A stretch of DNA of 64,000 nt from an uncultured Methanomethylovorans sp. (GCF_963678545.1 NZ_OY782870.1:1550001-1614000); one strand, 5' to 3'; shown: positions 30,026-39,841, counted from the first letter of the stretch. The notes: generated by a model from the letters alone, not told the origin. Made by a program: numbers and translations.

Positions 30026-32047
30026 ATGGATGTTTTATATTACCTGGCACCTCTTGCCGGTCTTGTCAGTCTGATATTTGCTGGCTTCTTTGCAAGCAGT
30101 GTTCTTAAAGAAGGCACTGGATCAAAGGAGATGCAAAAAATATCAGCTGCCATACAAGAAGGTGCGATGGCTTATTTGAACCGTCAGTACAAAACAATAG
30201 CTATTGTGGCAATCGTTCTGGCAGCCTTAATGTTTGCACTGCTGGAAGATGGAACTAAGATCGCCATCGGTTTCCTGGTGGGCGCTATAAGTTCTGCTCT
30301 TGCAGGGTACATAGGCATGAACGTATCAGTCAGAGCAAATGTAAGGACAGCACATGCTGCTGCCGGTGGTCTGCAAAAAGCAATGCATGTAGCATTCCGT
30401 GGTGGAGCTGTCACTGGTCTTGCAGTGGTAGGACTTGCCTTGCTTGGTACCAGTGGATTCTACATATTGTATGGTGATGTAGACCTTGTAGTAGGATTCG
30501 GTTTCGGTGCCAGCTTGATCAGCCTGTTCGCAAGGGTGGGCGGCGGCATATTCACAAAGGCTGCTGACGTAGGTGCTGACCTTGTGGGTAAGATCGAAGC
30601 GGGCATTCCCGAAGATGACCCACGTAACGCTGCTGTTATTGCAGATAACGTAGGAGACAATGTAGGCGACTGCGCTGGAATGGGTGCTGACCTGTTTGAG
30701 ACGTACGTGGTCACTGTACTCGCTTCAATGCTACTGGGTTCACTTGTAATTGATAAATACCCCAATGCTGTTCTATACCCACTGATGCTGGGTTCGTCAG
30801 CCATTATTGCTTCTATCATATCAGTATTCTTCGTAAAGATAGGATCTGACAATAAAATAATGAAAGCACTGTACAAAGGTGTTGCAGGTTCTGCCATCAT
30901 CAGTTTGGTGTTTTTCTACTTCATTACAAATATGCTGATGAATGACATGAGAATCTACCTTGCTGCCGTCATTGGTATAATAATAATGGTCCTCATGGTG
31001 ATTTTTACTGAGTACTATACTTCTACAAGTTTCCGCCCTGTAAAGACAATAGCAGCTGCATCAAAGACTGGTGCAGGAACGAACGTTATTTCCGGTCTTG
31101 CAATTGGTTTTGAGAGTACTGCTCTGCCTCTGCTCGCTATTATATCAGGTATCCTTGCCTCATACTATGTCGTGGGCGGGGCTGCTGATCCTGCAGTAGG
31201 TTTGTACGGTATCGCTATTGCAGCAGCTGCAATGCTTTCCACAACAGGTATGATCGTAGCACTTGACTCTTATGGACCTATCACCGATAACGCTGGTGGT
31301 ATCGCTGAAATGGCAGGCATGCCTGCAAAAGTACGCGAGGTTACTGATGCCCTAGATGCTGTAGGTAACACCACCAAAGCCGTTACAAAAGGTTATGCAA
31401 TTGGTTCTGCTGCTCTGGGTGCTCTGGCCTTGTTCGCAGATTACAAAAGCAAGGTCTCCCCCGATGGAGCTGCCCTTAACCTGAGTCTGGACCAACCAGT
31501 AGTACTGGTCGGTCTTTTGATCGGCGGACTGCTGCCTTTCCTCTTCACAGCCGTTACAATGCAGGCTGTAGGCAAGGCCGCTGTGAAGATCGTTGACGAA
31601 GTACGCAGACAGTTCAAGGAGATCCCAGGTATCATGGAAGGTACAGCAAAACCGGAATATGGGAAATGTGTAGACATTGTGACTGCTGCAGCTATTCGTG
31701 AAATGGTTATCCCCGGTTTCCTTGCAATAGTAGTCCCACTAGCAGTAGGCCTTTTACTGGGCCCATCGGCACTTGGTGGATTGCTCATAGGCCTTATTGT
31801 CGCAGGTTTACTACTGGCCCTTACAATGGATAACGGCGGTGGAGCATGGGATAATGCCAAGAAGTTCATAGAGAACGGAGAATATGGTGGAAAAGGCTCA
31901 GATGCACACAAGGCTGCAATTGTAGGTGATACCGTTGGTGATCCATTTAAGGATACTTCCGGTCCTGCCCTTAATGCTCTGATCAAAGTGGTCAACATGA
32001 TCGCCATCCTGTTCTCAGCTCTGTTCATTGGCAAAGGACTGCTATAA
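30026..32047 (+). CDS. hppA: Membrane-bound H+-translocating pyrophosphatase, K+-independent type
   Basis: A 673-aa, multi-pass pump that couples PPi hydrolysis to proton export. The substrate site is intact: [32 protein letters not shown], and the C-terminal [12 protein letters not shown]. The segment [10 protein letters not shown] (about residues 450-459) has Lys where K+-dependent enzymes have Ala, pointing to the K+-independent class. SD GAGGAG. Monocistronic with a terminator. Confidence 0.95.
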   Translation: MDVLYYLAPLAGLVSLIFAGFFASSVLKEGTGSKEMQKISAAIQEGAMAYLNRQYKTIAIVAIVLAALMFALLEDGTKIAIGFLVGAISSALAGYIGMNVSVRANVRTAHAAAGGLQKAMHVAFRGGAVTGLAVVGLALLGTSGFYILYGDVDLVVGFGFGASLISLFARVGGGIFTKAADVGADLVGKIEAGIPEDDPRNAAVIADNVGDNVGDCAGMGADLFETYVVTVLASMLLGSLVIDKYPNAVLYPLMLGSSAIIASIISVFFVKIGSDNKIMKALYKGVAGSAIISLVFFYFITNMLMNDMRIYLAAVIGIIIMVLMVIFTEYYTSTSFRPVKTIAAASKTGAGTNVISGLAIGFESTALPLLAIISGILASYYVVGGAADPAVGLYGIAIAAAAMLSTTGMIVALDSYGPITDNAGGIAEMAGMPAKVREVTDALDAVGNTTKAVTKGYAIGSAALGALALFADYKSKVSPDGAALNLSLDQPVVLVGLLIGGLLPFLFTAVTMQAVGKAAVKIVDEVRRQFKEIPGIMEGTAKPEYGKCVDIVTAAAIREMVIPGFLAIVVPLAVGLLLGPSALGGLLIGLIVAGLLLALTMDNGGGAWDNAKKFIENGEYGGKGSDAHKAAIVGDTVGDPFKDTSGPALNALIKVVNMIAILFSALFIGKGLL

Positions 32048-32061
32048 AGTATCAAAACATA

Positions 32062-32092
32062 TGAGGCCATTAGCCTCAATCTTCTTTTTTTA
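32062..32092 (+). terminator. Terminator after hppA
   Basis: TGAGGC (32062-32067) and GCCTCA (32073-32078) form a stem with a 5-nt loop, followed by CTTCTTTTTTT. Confidence 0.65.
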
Positions 32093-32148
32093 GTTGGTTG
32101 GAACACTATTTATATTAAAATGTATAAGGTAGCTACAGGAGCAGAAGC

Positions 32149-33045
32149 ATGCATGAAGATCTTGGCACTCTACTAAACAAGGGCTATAATACATGGACAA
32201 GAAACATGGTAATAGCAGTTCCTTTCATTCTTGATATTATGGCAACTATCTTCTTTTCATTGTTCGCTATAATTCTTTTTGCAATGATATTCGTGATGCC
32301 CGAAATAGCATCTTCTACTGTTGCCAACAATATTCCACCTGAAGCATATCTGGGAGTACTTAGTTCTCTTTTAAAAGAGAATCTTTTGCCTTTCATAATC
32401 GGCACAGTGCTCATATTGATGCTTTTCTTACTGATAGGATCATTTTTTGAAGCCGGTGCTATTGGCATGTGCCGTCTTGCACTGCTTAGTGGTGATACAT
32501 CCATAGGACAAATGTGGTCTTCTGCCCGCCACCACGTCCTAAACCTTCTGCTTGCCAAAACACTGGTAGCTCTAATTATACTGGCAGGTGTGATTTTTAT
32601 GGTACCCGGCGTGCTCAGTTCAGGCGGGATTGAAACATTAGCAACTAACCCCACATCCACAGGAAGTATACTGATAGGCATAGGTACATTGATTTGGTTC
32701 CTCTATGCTTTAGTTATTGGAATATTACTATTCTTTGTAGAGTATGCTTTGGTAGTGGATGATCTGGACCCCATCTCAGCATTGGAGAAAAGCATTGAAT
32801 TCTTCAAAAAAAATACAGGTAGCGTCCTTGCGATCATCGGAATAATAGTTTTCATTTCCGTGGTACTGGAAATTATCGGAAGTGCTATTAGTTCAGTGGA
32901 TGCACTTGCAGACGTATGGAGTTTAGCTTACCTGTTCGTGTCTGTGTTCGTTATCAGGCCGCTCACGACAATCTGGATTACACGCATGTACATGGACCGT
33001 ACAGGAAAGGAACTCTACTCCTTTGACATGTATTCCTTTGAATAG
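32149..33045 (+). CDS. Polytopic membrane protein of unknown function
   Basis: A 298-aa protein with about six hydrophobic segments and no catalytic motif. It resembles archaeal membrane proteins of the DUF7847/GDPD-membrane-domain type, but this is a weak call. A TATA-like ATTTATATT lies close upstream. Confidence 0.65.
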   Translation: MHEDLGTLLNKGYNTWTRNMVIAVPFILDIMATIFFSLFAIILFAMIFVMPEIASSTVANNIPPEAYLGVLSSLLKENLLPFIIGTVLILMLFLLIGSFFEAGAIGMCRLALLSGDTSIGQMWSSARHHVLNLLLAKTLVALIILAGVIFMVPGVLSSGGIETLATNPTSTGSILIGIGTLIWFLYALVIGILLFFVEYALVVDDLDPISALEKSIEFFKKNTGSVLAIIGIIVFISVVLEIIGSAISSVDALADVWSLAYLFVSVFVIRPLTTIWITRMYMDRTGKELYSFDMYSFE

Positions 33046-33051
33046 AAATTA

Positions 33052-33960
33052 TCATTGTTTTCCCAGTAACTTACATGCCTGGCAGAGATCACTACTGCAA
33101 GCCTGACCGCAAATACGGCAATTGGCGAGCTTTGCAATAGGCATTTCCTTGGAAAGGACAGCTGTTATCTTATCAAAACCACTCAGAAGAGCATATTTTG
33201 TTCCCGGGTGCTTATCCTCAAAATCATCCAGCAGTTCCCTAACTTCACCCCTCATAGCCTCATGAGAATAAGGACAGGCACCAGCACTAAGAGGAAGACC
33301 GTTTAGATAAGCATACATAGCAACCTCTTTCTCAGGAACAAAACGTAGAGGTTTTATCCTGAGCACCAGACCTTCCAACTCGCAGGGAGGAACAAGACGC
33401 ACCATGCGTGCCACATCTCCTTTGAAATGATTGAGCATTATTGTCTGTGCTTCATCGTCCAGATTATGACCAATTGCAAGTTTAGTTGCACCTAGTTCCA
33501 GAGCCTTGCGATTAAGAATTGATTTACGTAGGACACCGCAATAACTGCACGTTCCTTTTTCACGGTCCCATGCAGCTATCTCATCCATTGTTCGATCATA
33601 TTCTTCCTTGAAAGACAGAACAATGTGCTCCACGCCGAGCCTGTTGGCAAGCCCTCTGGCCTGTTCCAGCGTATTGTGACGATACCCCTCTATACCCTCA
33701 TCCACTGAAAGAGCAACGAGCCGGATATCGGGACGTTCTCCAAGGATCTTGTGCAACATATAGAGCAGCACACTGCTATCCTTGCCGCCACTTATAGCCA
33801 CAGCTATGGTCTCATTCTTTTTTACAGAATAATGTTTGCGAATTGTGAGCTTGATTTTTCGTTCCACATCTTCCACAAAATGTTTCTTGCACAGGTGCAT
33901 ACCGGAGTATCTCTGGTATATAATAGAATCGTGCTTACACTTATCACACTTGATGCTCAT
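33052..33960 (-). CDS. PP-loop tRNA 2-thiouridine synthetase (Ncs6/Ctu1, TIGR00269 family)
   Basis: Adenylates and thiolates wobble uridine of tRNA. N-terminal zinc site CDKC/CKKH; PP-loop SGGKDS at residues 57-62; central CSYCGVLR cysteine motif; C-terminal zinc finger CRICGQACSSDLCQAC. 302 aa, full length. It converges with the membrane-protein gene. Confidence 0.9.
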   Translation of the reverse strand: MSIKCDKCKHDSIIYQRYSGMHLCKKHFVEDVERKIKLTIRKHYSVKKNETIAVAISGGKDSSVLLYMLHKILGERPDIRLVALSVDEGIEGYRHNTLEQARGLANRLGVEHIVLSFKEEYDRTMDEIAAWDREKGTCSYCGVLRKSILNRKALELGATKLAIGHNLDDEAQTIMLNHFKGDVARMVRLVPPCELEGLVLRIKPLRFVPEKEVAMYAYLNGLPLSAGACPYSHEAMRGEVRELLDDFEDKHPGTKYALLSGFDKITAVLSKEMPIAKLANCRICGQACSSDLCQACKLLGKQ

Positions 33961-34128
33961 GAATTTATTCCTGAACCAAAAAAGGCATCTTACTATTTAT
34001 TGTTGCGGTGAACAGAATAGAGGGTTTTGAGATTTTTATGTAAAGTTCTAACACCCAGTAAAATATATAAAGATTCAATTCATCATACAATTATAATTTT
34101 CTAATTATATAGATGAATGGACGATTAG

Positions 34129-34362
34129 ATGCCTATAATTACTGAAGACTTATCCGTGCTCCTTTTTTTACTGTCCATACTTGCTGGTTGTCTTATGGGT
34201 GTAGTGTCAGGGTTAATACCCGGGCTGCACAGCAACAATTTTGCTCTATTGCTGGTATCTGCATCCCCTTTACTCATTGAAAACGGCATACCAGCCATGT
34301 ATATCATCTGCATGATCCTGGCAAACTGTATCACACACACGTTTCACGACAATAAACGTTAA
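34129..34362 (+). pseudogene. 5' fragment of a TctA/DUF112-type permease gene
   Basis: The first 72 residues (LSILAGCLMGVVSGLIPGLHSNNFALLL, with two hydrophobic helices) match the N-terminus of archaeal tripartite tricarboxylate transporter permeases, which normally run to about 400 aa. The match breaks after THTFHD (about 34345), and a stop follows within five codons. The remaining gene is not seen elsewhere in the window. An integrase gene starts 33 bp later, so the break is probably the element's integration site. Confidence 0.7.
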
Positions 34363-34395
34363 AGGGTAATACATACCATTATCCAGGGCGTTAGA

Positions 34396-35619
34396 ATGAG
34401 ATTTGCAGAATTGAAAAAAGATACCATAATTATTGAGTGGCTCGACACCCTAAACCCAAAGCCAAACACTGAAAGAAATTACCTTGTAGCGATGCAAGCA
34501 TTCACCGAATGGGTCGGGAAGACACCTGAAGAAATATTAACAGAGGCTGAGCAGGAAATAAAAGCTGGCAAGTTGATGAGGGAGAGGAATGTTAAAAAAT
34601 ACCTTATTGGGTTTAGAAAGTATATGCAGGATAGCGACTATGCTCCGATAAGTGTTAAAAATTACCTAACAGGAGTCAAGTCCTTCTATAAGCTCTTTGA
34701 TATTGAGATCCCCACTCTCCCGAGAACAGGAAACAAAGCAAGGCCACTAGAAAGACACAGTCAGATACCTGATAAAGAGGATGTCCAGCAAGTTCTTACA
34801 ATATGCGATCCATTAGAGAAGGCAATTGTTTTATGCGGTGTTTCGAGTGGATTAAGTGCCAATGAGATCATTAACCTTAAAGTGGGCAGCTTCAAGAAAG
34901 GTTATGATCCTGAAACAGAAATCACAACGCTTAAGCTAAGGCGTGCAAAGGTGGGATATGATTTTATAACCTTCCTGACTCCGGAAGCATCAAGAGCAGT
35001 ATGGGCATATTTAAAATATCGGGAAAGGGAAGCAAAGACAACGATAACTGCTCGAAAGAAACAGTTTGCCAAACAGAGAATCTATTCTGATGACAATTAC
35101 CTTTTCATTGGCCGCCAGATTCCTTTTGAATATTTGGACACGAAAGACGAAGACATGCGCAAGCTTGAGCACTACTCTCTTATGAAGCTATACAGAGCCA
35201 TTGCAGAAAAAGCCGGAAAATGCGCGCCTTTAGGAAACTGGAATATGATAAGGTCTCATAATATGAGAAAATACTTCAATTCAGCTCTTCTTAACGCTGG
35301 TTGCGATTCATTTTTTGTTGAATTTACGATGGGCCATACGCTGGATGACACAAGAAGCGCATACTTCCGAGCATCTCCTGAGAAGCTCAAAAAGATATAT
35401 GCCAAATTCGTTCCATACCTCACTATTCAGAAAGAACTGGATGTTTCAGCAAGTTCTGAATATAGGGAGATCTTGAAGGAAAACAACATATTGAGAGCTG
35501 AAACAGCAAAGCACATTGTCGAAAGGACCGAACTATCAAACTTTAAACAGCAGATGGAAGAAAACGAGAAACGCATGAAGCTACTTACTGAAATGGTTGA
35601 AAAGCTAGTCAACGTTTAA
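34396..35619 (+). CDS. Tyrosine recombinase / integrase
   Basis: A 407-aa phage-integrase-type recombinase. An N-terminal SAM-like DNA-binding domain (residues about 15-105) precedes the catalytic domain. There HxxR (H288, R291), the GH motif (H314), the nucleophile Y323 and a beta-hairpin Lys (about K185) are seen. The usual first catalytic Arg appears replaced (GLSANEI, Ser at 154). A coiled coil fills residues 355-405. Placement next to the interrupted permease gene suggests it catalysed the insertion. Confidence 0.88.
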   Translation: MRFAELKKDTIIIEWLDTLNPKPNTERNYLVAMQAFTEWVGKTPEEILTEAEQEIKAGKLMRERNVKKYLIGFRKYMQDSDYAPISVKNYLTGVKSFYKLFDIEIPTLPRTGNKARPLERHSQIPDKEDVQQVLTICDPLEKAIVLCGVSSGLSANEIINLKVGSFKKGYDPETEITTLKLRRAKVGYDFITFLTPEASRAVWAYLKYREREAKTTITARKKQFAKQRIYSDDNYLFIGRQIPFEYLDTKDEDMRKLEHYSLMKLYRAIAEKAGKCAPLGNWNMIRSHNMRKYFNSALLNAGCDSFFVEFTMGHTLDDTRSAYFRASPEKLKKIYAKFVPYLTIQKELDVSASSEYREILKENNILRAETAKHIVERTELSNFKQQMEENEKRMKLLTEMVEKLVNV

Positions 35620-35818
35620 CCCACTGCGTAACAAAAAAGGATATTGTGAACAGATGGTTCCTATTCCTTTGATTTCCTGTTTTCTTGAAGATGTTAAAAA
35701 TAGATGTGTATTGTGCTGTATTAGTATCAATCGACCTTTGACTTGATAATCTATTTATGTAAAGCATCTTTAATGGTAAAATGTCAACAAGACAATATGA
35801 TAGCGAAATATAAAAAGT

Positions 35819-35980
35819 ATGATTTCTAGGAAACTAATTGCTAGCAGCGAAGGCTATGGCCATGTAACTATCCCAAGCGAATACATGAAAGAGCTAAAAT
35901 GGGAGAATGGAACGCCTTTGAGAATAGAAAAAATAGAAAATGCAATAATTGTGACTCCGGTTAACGCCAATTCCCACTAA
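35819..35980 (+). CDS. AbrB/SpoVT-like small DNA-binding protein, 53 aa
   Basis: The segment GYGHVTIPSEYMKELKWENG fits the swapped-hairpin AbrB fold found in antitoxins and transition regulators. No toxin gene is recognisable beside it. No SD is seen; initiation may be leaderless. It lies about 200 bp downstream of the integrase and may regulate it. Confidence 0.65.
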   Translation: MISRKLIASSEGYGHVTIPSEYMKELKWENGTPLRIEKIENAIIVTPVNANSH

Positions 35981-36029
35981 GAATAAGCGGTAACCGGAGC
36001 AGAGACTAACACTTTCGGAGGTGCTGCCA

Positions 36030-36191
36030 ATGGTTGATGCAGATTTGCATGATAAAGAGCTTACGCAATGGGCACGAGAAACGAAGGAGAAATATGGCCC
36101 TCAATTAGACTATTTTTTAAAAAGTGGTTCTCATATTGAACAGAAACTTGCTCAGAGAGTAATTGAACTTGCTGGGGAAGCCACAGCATGA
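36030..36191 (+). CDS. Small hypothetical protein, 53 aa
   Basis: Charged helical peptide with a strong SD (CGGAGGTG, spacing about 6). Its stop overlaps the start of a further 25-codon ORF. Family unknown. Confidence 0.55.
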   Translation: MVDADLHDKELTQWARETKEKYGPQLDYFLKSGSHIEQKLAQRVIELAGEATA

Positions 36192-36265
36192 AATCAACAC
36201 TTTTTGAAGAATACATCCTGCCAGGTACGGAAGCTGACAGATATCAGAGATCACTTGATGCATAA
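36188..36265 (+). CDS. Possible 25-aa peptide coupled to the preceding gene
   Basis: Starts at an ATGA overlap with the 53-aa gene. It is very short, so it could be a chance ORF. Confidence 0.3.
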   Translation: MKSTLFEEYILPGTEADRYQRSLDA

Positions 36266-36273
36266 GATTTAGT

Positions 36274-36603
36274 TCATACAAAATACAGATGTTGCCTGTC
36301 TGGACAGTACATATTCAACTCTATTTTTAGTCTCTGCACGATGTCACAACAGTGTCTAGCCAGTATTCCAAACTTTTCCTTAAGGATCCTGCAAAGTTCA
36401 CTTGTGGAGATACCATCGTAAATATGATTGCTCAGTACTTTGAGGGCATCATGAGCAAGATCCTCAGCTGTACAGCTGTCTAATGTTTCAATGTCCGTAA
36501 TCTCTCTGGTTGACTTACCTCCACTGATAGTTTCCCATTCGTGAATCCGTAAGCTGTGGTATACTACTTCACCACAAGTGGGGCAAATTGTTCTAATATA
36601 CAT
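36274..36603 (-). CDS. Hypothetical protein with N-terminal CPTC motif, 109 aa
   Basis: Begins with ICPTCGEV, half of a zinc ribbon, followed by a helical region. The C-terminal half (ISTSELCRILKEKFGILARHCCDIVQRLKIEL) resembles a winged helix, suggesting a DNA-binding protein. Function unknown. Confidence 0.55.
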   Translation of the reverse strand: MYIRTICPTCGEVVYHSLRIHEWETISGGKSTREITDIETLDSCTAEDLAHDALKVLSNHIYDGISTSELCRILKEKFGILARHCCDIVQRLKIELNMYCPDRQHLYFV

Positions 36604-36797
36604 TCTATCACCGATTACAGCATATTACAAGTTTACATGATGTGCATAGATATATAAATTTTGATTTCAAGTATCTGAAAAAGCACAGACTTATCAATAT
36701 CAGTAGACCAAATGATAATTGTCGCTGCATGCAAATCTTCCATTAAGCTTGAAAATATTGGCTCTGTTGAAAGCCAGCGCATATCGAAGGTACTAAG

Positions 36798-37300
36798 ATG
36801 AGTTACTATTGTTTCTTTAGGTCAGTGTGGGGAACAGCCAAGTATCTCTTGTTTAAGGCAATACTTGATAATGGCAATACCCTGGTGACTATCAAAGAAG
36901 CTCAAGAATTGGTCAATAAGTTGAGAAAGATGTGGGTGTCAAGCCTGTTACCTACAGGGCAGTACATGACATTCTTTATAGGTATTCAGAATATTACAAG
37001 GAAAGGAAAAAAGCCGGAACTGGATACTTACTGCTGGTAGGTAAGAGTTTTGTTACGACTACATATAAACCTTTAAAAACCTATAAGCTGAGTGCAAGTC
37101 TTGTCAAGAGGATGCAGACTGATGAGAGAAGATGGAAAGTGGGGATGACAATTAACACCAAGAATAAGACAGGCAAGAAATATGTGCCACTAGCTATGGA
37201 TAATCAAAGGAGAGCGAGAAATATCATGCTCAGGATGCTTAAGGGTGAAATTGGATTTTATGATTTCATGCTTGTTAATAAAAAGGTTGACTATCCATAA
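36798..37300 (+). pseudogene. Frameshifted winged-helix-like gene
   Basis: Two overlapping frames make one sensible protein. Frame one (from ATG 36798) gives a helical start (AKYLLFKAIL, IKEAQELVNK). Switching frame near 36925 continues as KDVGVKPVTYRAVHDILYRYSEYY and runs to 37300. Read as one gene of about 165 aa it resembles a winged-helix DNA-binding protein. Alternatively, the second frame is expressed alone from GTG 36932 (122 aa). A sequencing error cannot be excluded. Confidence 0.45.
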
Positions 37301-37358
37301 ACAAGATGTTATATGAGGGAGTGTATGTAGTTCATCAATCAGGGAGTGTGAGTACATC

Positions 37359-37592
37359 GTAAAAAGACTAAAAAGGAAACCCTCTAAATCTGCATCAATC
37401 TTTGACTTTTATGACTCAAGCGAACCGCAAACACCTCAAGTTAAAACGATTAAGTTAGTGGATGGTCGGAAGAAAGTATAGAATCCGCCAAAAGATGAAG
37501 ATGCCGACCGGATTATTACCATGTTCTGGCTTCTGAAGGCATCAGGGACAAAGAAGAAGGCAGCAGGTACGAAGAAGACGACAACACTGTAG
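37359..37592 (+). pseudogene. Small ORF interrupted by an in-frame amber codon
   Basis: A single frame reads from about 37359 to a TAG at 37590, with another TAG at 37479-37481 after GRKKV. The peptide after it (NPPKDEDADRIITMFWLLKAS, then a Lys-rich tail) looks like a natural continuation. No convincing start codon is present. Either a one-base mutation (for example Tyr to TAG) or, in a pyrrolysine-using methanogen, amber readthrough could explain this; decay is more likely. Confidence 0.35.
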
Positions 37593-37625
37593 CGAAAAAG
37601 AGACCAGTGAGGAAGTCCTAAGGTG

Positions 37626-37745
37626 CTATTTTCCCAAATCTATTCGTGTTTGAATCTTTTCTATAGCTTTTTTTGAAGCTACTCTGACATCCGGGTCAGA
37701 ATGATTTAATTTTTCATTAAGTGGCATAATAGGACTTTCATCCAT
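37626..37745 (-). CDS. HEAT-repeat-like micropeptide, 39 aa
   Basis: The peptide (PLNEKLNHSDPDVRVASKKA) matches a single HEAT repeat consensus. TGGAG lies a few nt upstream of the ATG. It may be a remnant of a longer HEAT-repeat gene. Confidence 0.4.
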   Translation of the reverse strand: MDESPIMPLNEKLNHSDPDVRVASKKAIEKIQTRIDLGK

Positions 37746-37950
37746 TCAACTCCAGGACATGCTAAAGTAGATGAGCCTAGAGGAAAAGAAGAAAAAACAG
37801 ATATAGAGAGAATAAATGCCACTTCAAATTTATGGTGACATAAAAAACAGAGGGTTAATCAGAATCCTCTTTAACATATTCATGAATGTAATAAGTTAAC
37901 TATAAACCAGGAGAGTTTATAGATAAGTTTGGAATCATGAAAGGGTTTAG

Positions 37951-38415
37951 ATGTCAATGAAACAGAATATTGTTGTAGGGATTATCTTTGCTGTTCTAAT
38001 AGTATCGGTGGCTTTTTTTCTTAGACTCCCTGACGATATTGAATTGAAACCACAGCCAGAAGGAGTGGATATGAGTAACGACACAATCACTGGACCACCG
38101 ATAGACTCCCACCCTATTACCATAAGGATATTCAACTTGGATTCCGTGGGACATAACGTTTCTTTTGATATGAGAGAAGCATCTAACCATAGCAAGAAGA
38201 TATACAAAGAAGATTTCTACATTGAGCCGTCCTCATATAGAGATTACAATTACACCTCTACAGATGAGGGTTACTTTATGAGAGTGGTAACAGATAGGGA
38301 TACTCCAAATCAAGTAGTGAAGTCGACAAGTCATAATTTCGCTGGAATGAGGGTCCTAGAGTTTGAGATTGCTAGGGATGGGATAGACATCGGTTTTGTC
38401 TATATTTACGATTGA
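37951..38415 (+). CDS. Membrane-anchored extracellular protein, 154 aa
   Basis: One N-terminal transmembrane helix (IVVGIIFAVLIVSVAFFL) anchors an extracellular beta-sandwich-like domain (ITIRIFNLDSVGHNVSFDM). The pattern fits small archaeal cell-surface proteins with an Ig-like fold. No named family; 280 gene-free bases follow. Confidence 0.6.
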   Translation: MSMKQNIVVGIIFAVLIVSVAFFLRLPDDIELKPQPEGVDMSNDTITGPPIDSHPITIRIFNLDSVGHNVSFDMREASNHSKKIYKEDFYIEPSSYRDYNYTSTDEGYFMRVVTDRDTPNQVVKSTSHNFAGMRVLEFEIARDGIDIGFVYIYD

Positions 38416-38695
38416 AATGAGCAACTTGTATGTAGATGTAGACTATAATAGTCATGTTTTTATAATATGAACAATATAAATATTGCGTTCACCCCCCTCA
38501 GCGATGGCAAGGTCTTATCGCTTTTGTCCTTGTCATCAGCATGTCATCTGAGAATGTTATACGTAATATAAAGTTATTTTATATGATATGTATTTTGGAC
38601 AAGCATGTGATTATGTAGGTGGGAAGTGTTTTGAGTGTCTCGAACATGAGATTCCACAGTTCACAATGGACCTAATGCCACGAATTGGTATCTTA

Positions 38696-39397
38696 TTACC
38701 TATACCCACATATATCCGCAAACCCCTGCTCCACCAACTTGCAGACATCAAGTTTACTGCAACCCTTACACTTAGTAGGGGTCTTATCATCGTTCATGTA
38801 CTGCAACAATGATTCACTCTTTACCCTCTCAATGTAAGCTGGCACCATAGGTGCAGCTCTCAGGTAACCATGAACTGGGCAGCTCTGGCGCAGGTGCCTT
38901 TCTCCAGTCTTAAGCACTACCCACTCAAAGGTGCATTCTTTCTTGCATTCCGGGCAATATATGCCGATATCACGCTTATGCAGATTATCATGAAACGGGT
39001 CTTCATCAAAACCCAATGCCTTTGAAGCTGCTGCATCAGCCCTCACATTCTGCTCTCGTGGTATCCACTCAACCTTTGCAGATTGGAACTTGGACAAGAG
39101 TGTCTTTGCTTCTGTATTCAATGGTTTCAGGTTGTCTTTGTTTACCTTCCATGAACCTGCCACCTGATTCACAACGAGTTTGCTGTCACCTTGCACCAAT
39201 ATCTCGGTCCATCCAAGTGCAAGTGCCCGTTTCAGACCTTCTATGAGTGCTGAATATTCGGCTTCGTTGTTGGTGCCTATGCCATCGAGCTTGCGGGATA
39301 TTTCCTTGAGAACGTGGTTATCTTCGAGGAGGATGACACCTATAGCTCGTGTGCCAGGGTTTGGGACTGCACCACCGTCGAATTGGATGATTTTCAT
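38696..39397 (-). CDS. rnhA: Ribonuclease HI with C-terminal Cys-rich extension
   Basis: An RNase HI domain with the catalytic acids visible in FDGGAVPNPG (D7), NNEAEY, GDSKLVVNQ and NVRADAAA, removing RNA from RNA-DNA hybrids. About 90 extra residues follow with CPECKKEC and CKGCSKLDVC pairs, probably zinc-binding. The ATG at 39397 (MKIIQFDGG) is preferred to an upstream in-frame start because it begins right at the fold and has GAGGT upstream. 233 aa. Confidence 0.85.
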   Translation of the reverse strand: MKIIQFDGGAVPNPGTRAIGVILLEDNHVLKEISRKLDGIGTNNEAEYSALIEGLKRALALGWTEILVQGDSKLVVNQVAGSWKVNKDNLKPLNTEAKTLLSKFQSAKVEWIPREQNVRADAAASKALGFDEDPFHDNLHKRDIGIYCPECKKECTFEWVVLKTGERHLRQSCPVHGYLRAAPMVPAYIERVKSESLLQYMNDDKTPTKCKGCSKLDVCKLVEQGFADICGYR

Positions 39398-39453
39398 GGG
39401 GAGTGTGACCTCTTGAAAATTCAGTACTTCACTAATACAGAACTCGTTCGTCT

Positions 39454-39558
39454 TCAAATTAAATAGATAAGGGCATAAAGAATACCTGCTAACCCAATTC
39501 CCAGAAACATAAGCAGTGCCAAGTACAAGAGAATTTCAATATCTGCATCCATAGACAT
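39454..39558 (-). CDS. Single-helix membrane micropeptide, 34 aa
   Basis: MSMDADIEILLYL followed by a hydrophobic run makes one transmembrane helix. It sits just upstream of rnhA on the same strand. No SD; may be a chance ORF. Confidence 0.3.
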   Translation of the reverse strand: MSMDADIEILLYLALLMFLGIGLAGILYALIYLI

Positions 39559-39613
39559 ACATTTATGCTATTTCTAGGTATTAGTTTAATGTTTCCTTGT
39601 ATACAATAATTCT

Positions 39614-39841
39614 TCAGAACTTGAACGCTTCTTTATGCCTATCATAATACCCACAAGCAACCTCATAACTATTCCAGTCACATGCATTGCCTACTCTGAT
39701 ACACTTGAGCACCATCTCAGGTTCAACATCTGAGTAATACTCAACAATCTTGGGAATACGTAAGGATGTAAGAGCCCCGGTCTTGAACTCGAGATGATAT
39801 GCGTTCACTTTATCGTAGGTGTCTTGGTCGATTGGGTACAT
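39614..39841 (-). CDS. Small hypothetical protein, 75 aa (intact copy of a duplicated ORF)
   Basis: An unrecognised soluble protein; the C-terminal part (EMVLKCIRVGNACDWNSYEVACGYYDRH) faintly resembles the DnaD C-terminal motif. A degenerate copy lies at 41683-41897. No SD is visible, and the sequence before its start is almost perfectly repeated at the second copy. Confidence 0.5.
   Translation of the reverse strand: MYPIDQDTYDKVNAYHLEFKTGALTSLRIPKIVEYYSDVEPEMVLKCIRVGNACDWNSYEVACGYYDRHKEAFKF

Noticed and set aside
31441..32106. 221-aa minus-strand ORF inside hppA
   Set aside because: Antisense shadow of conserved pyrophosphatase coding sequence.
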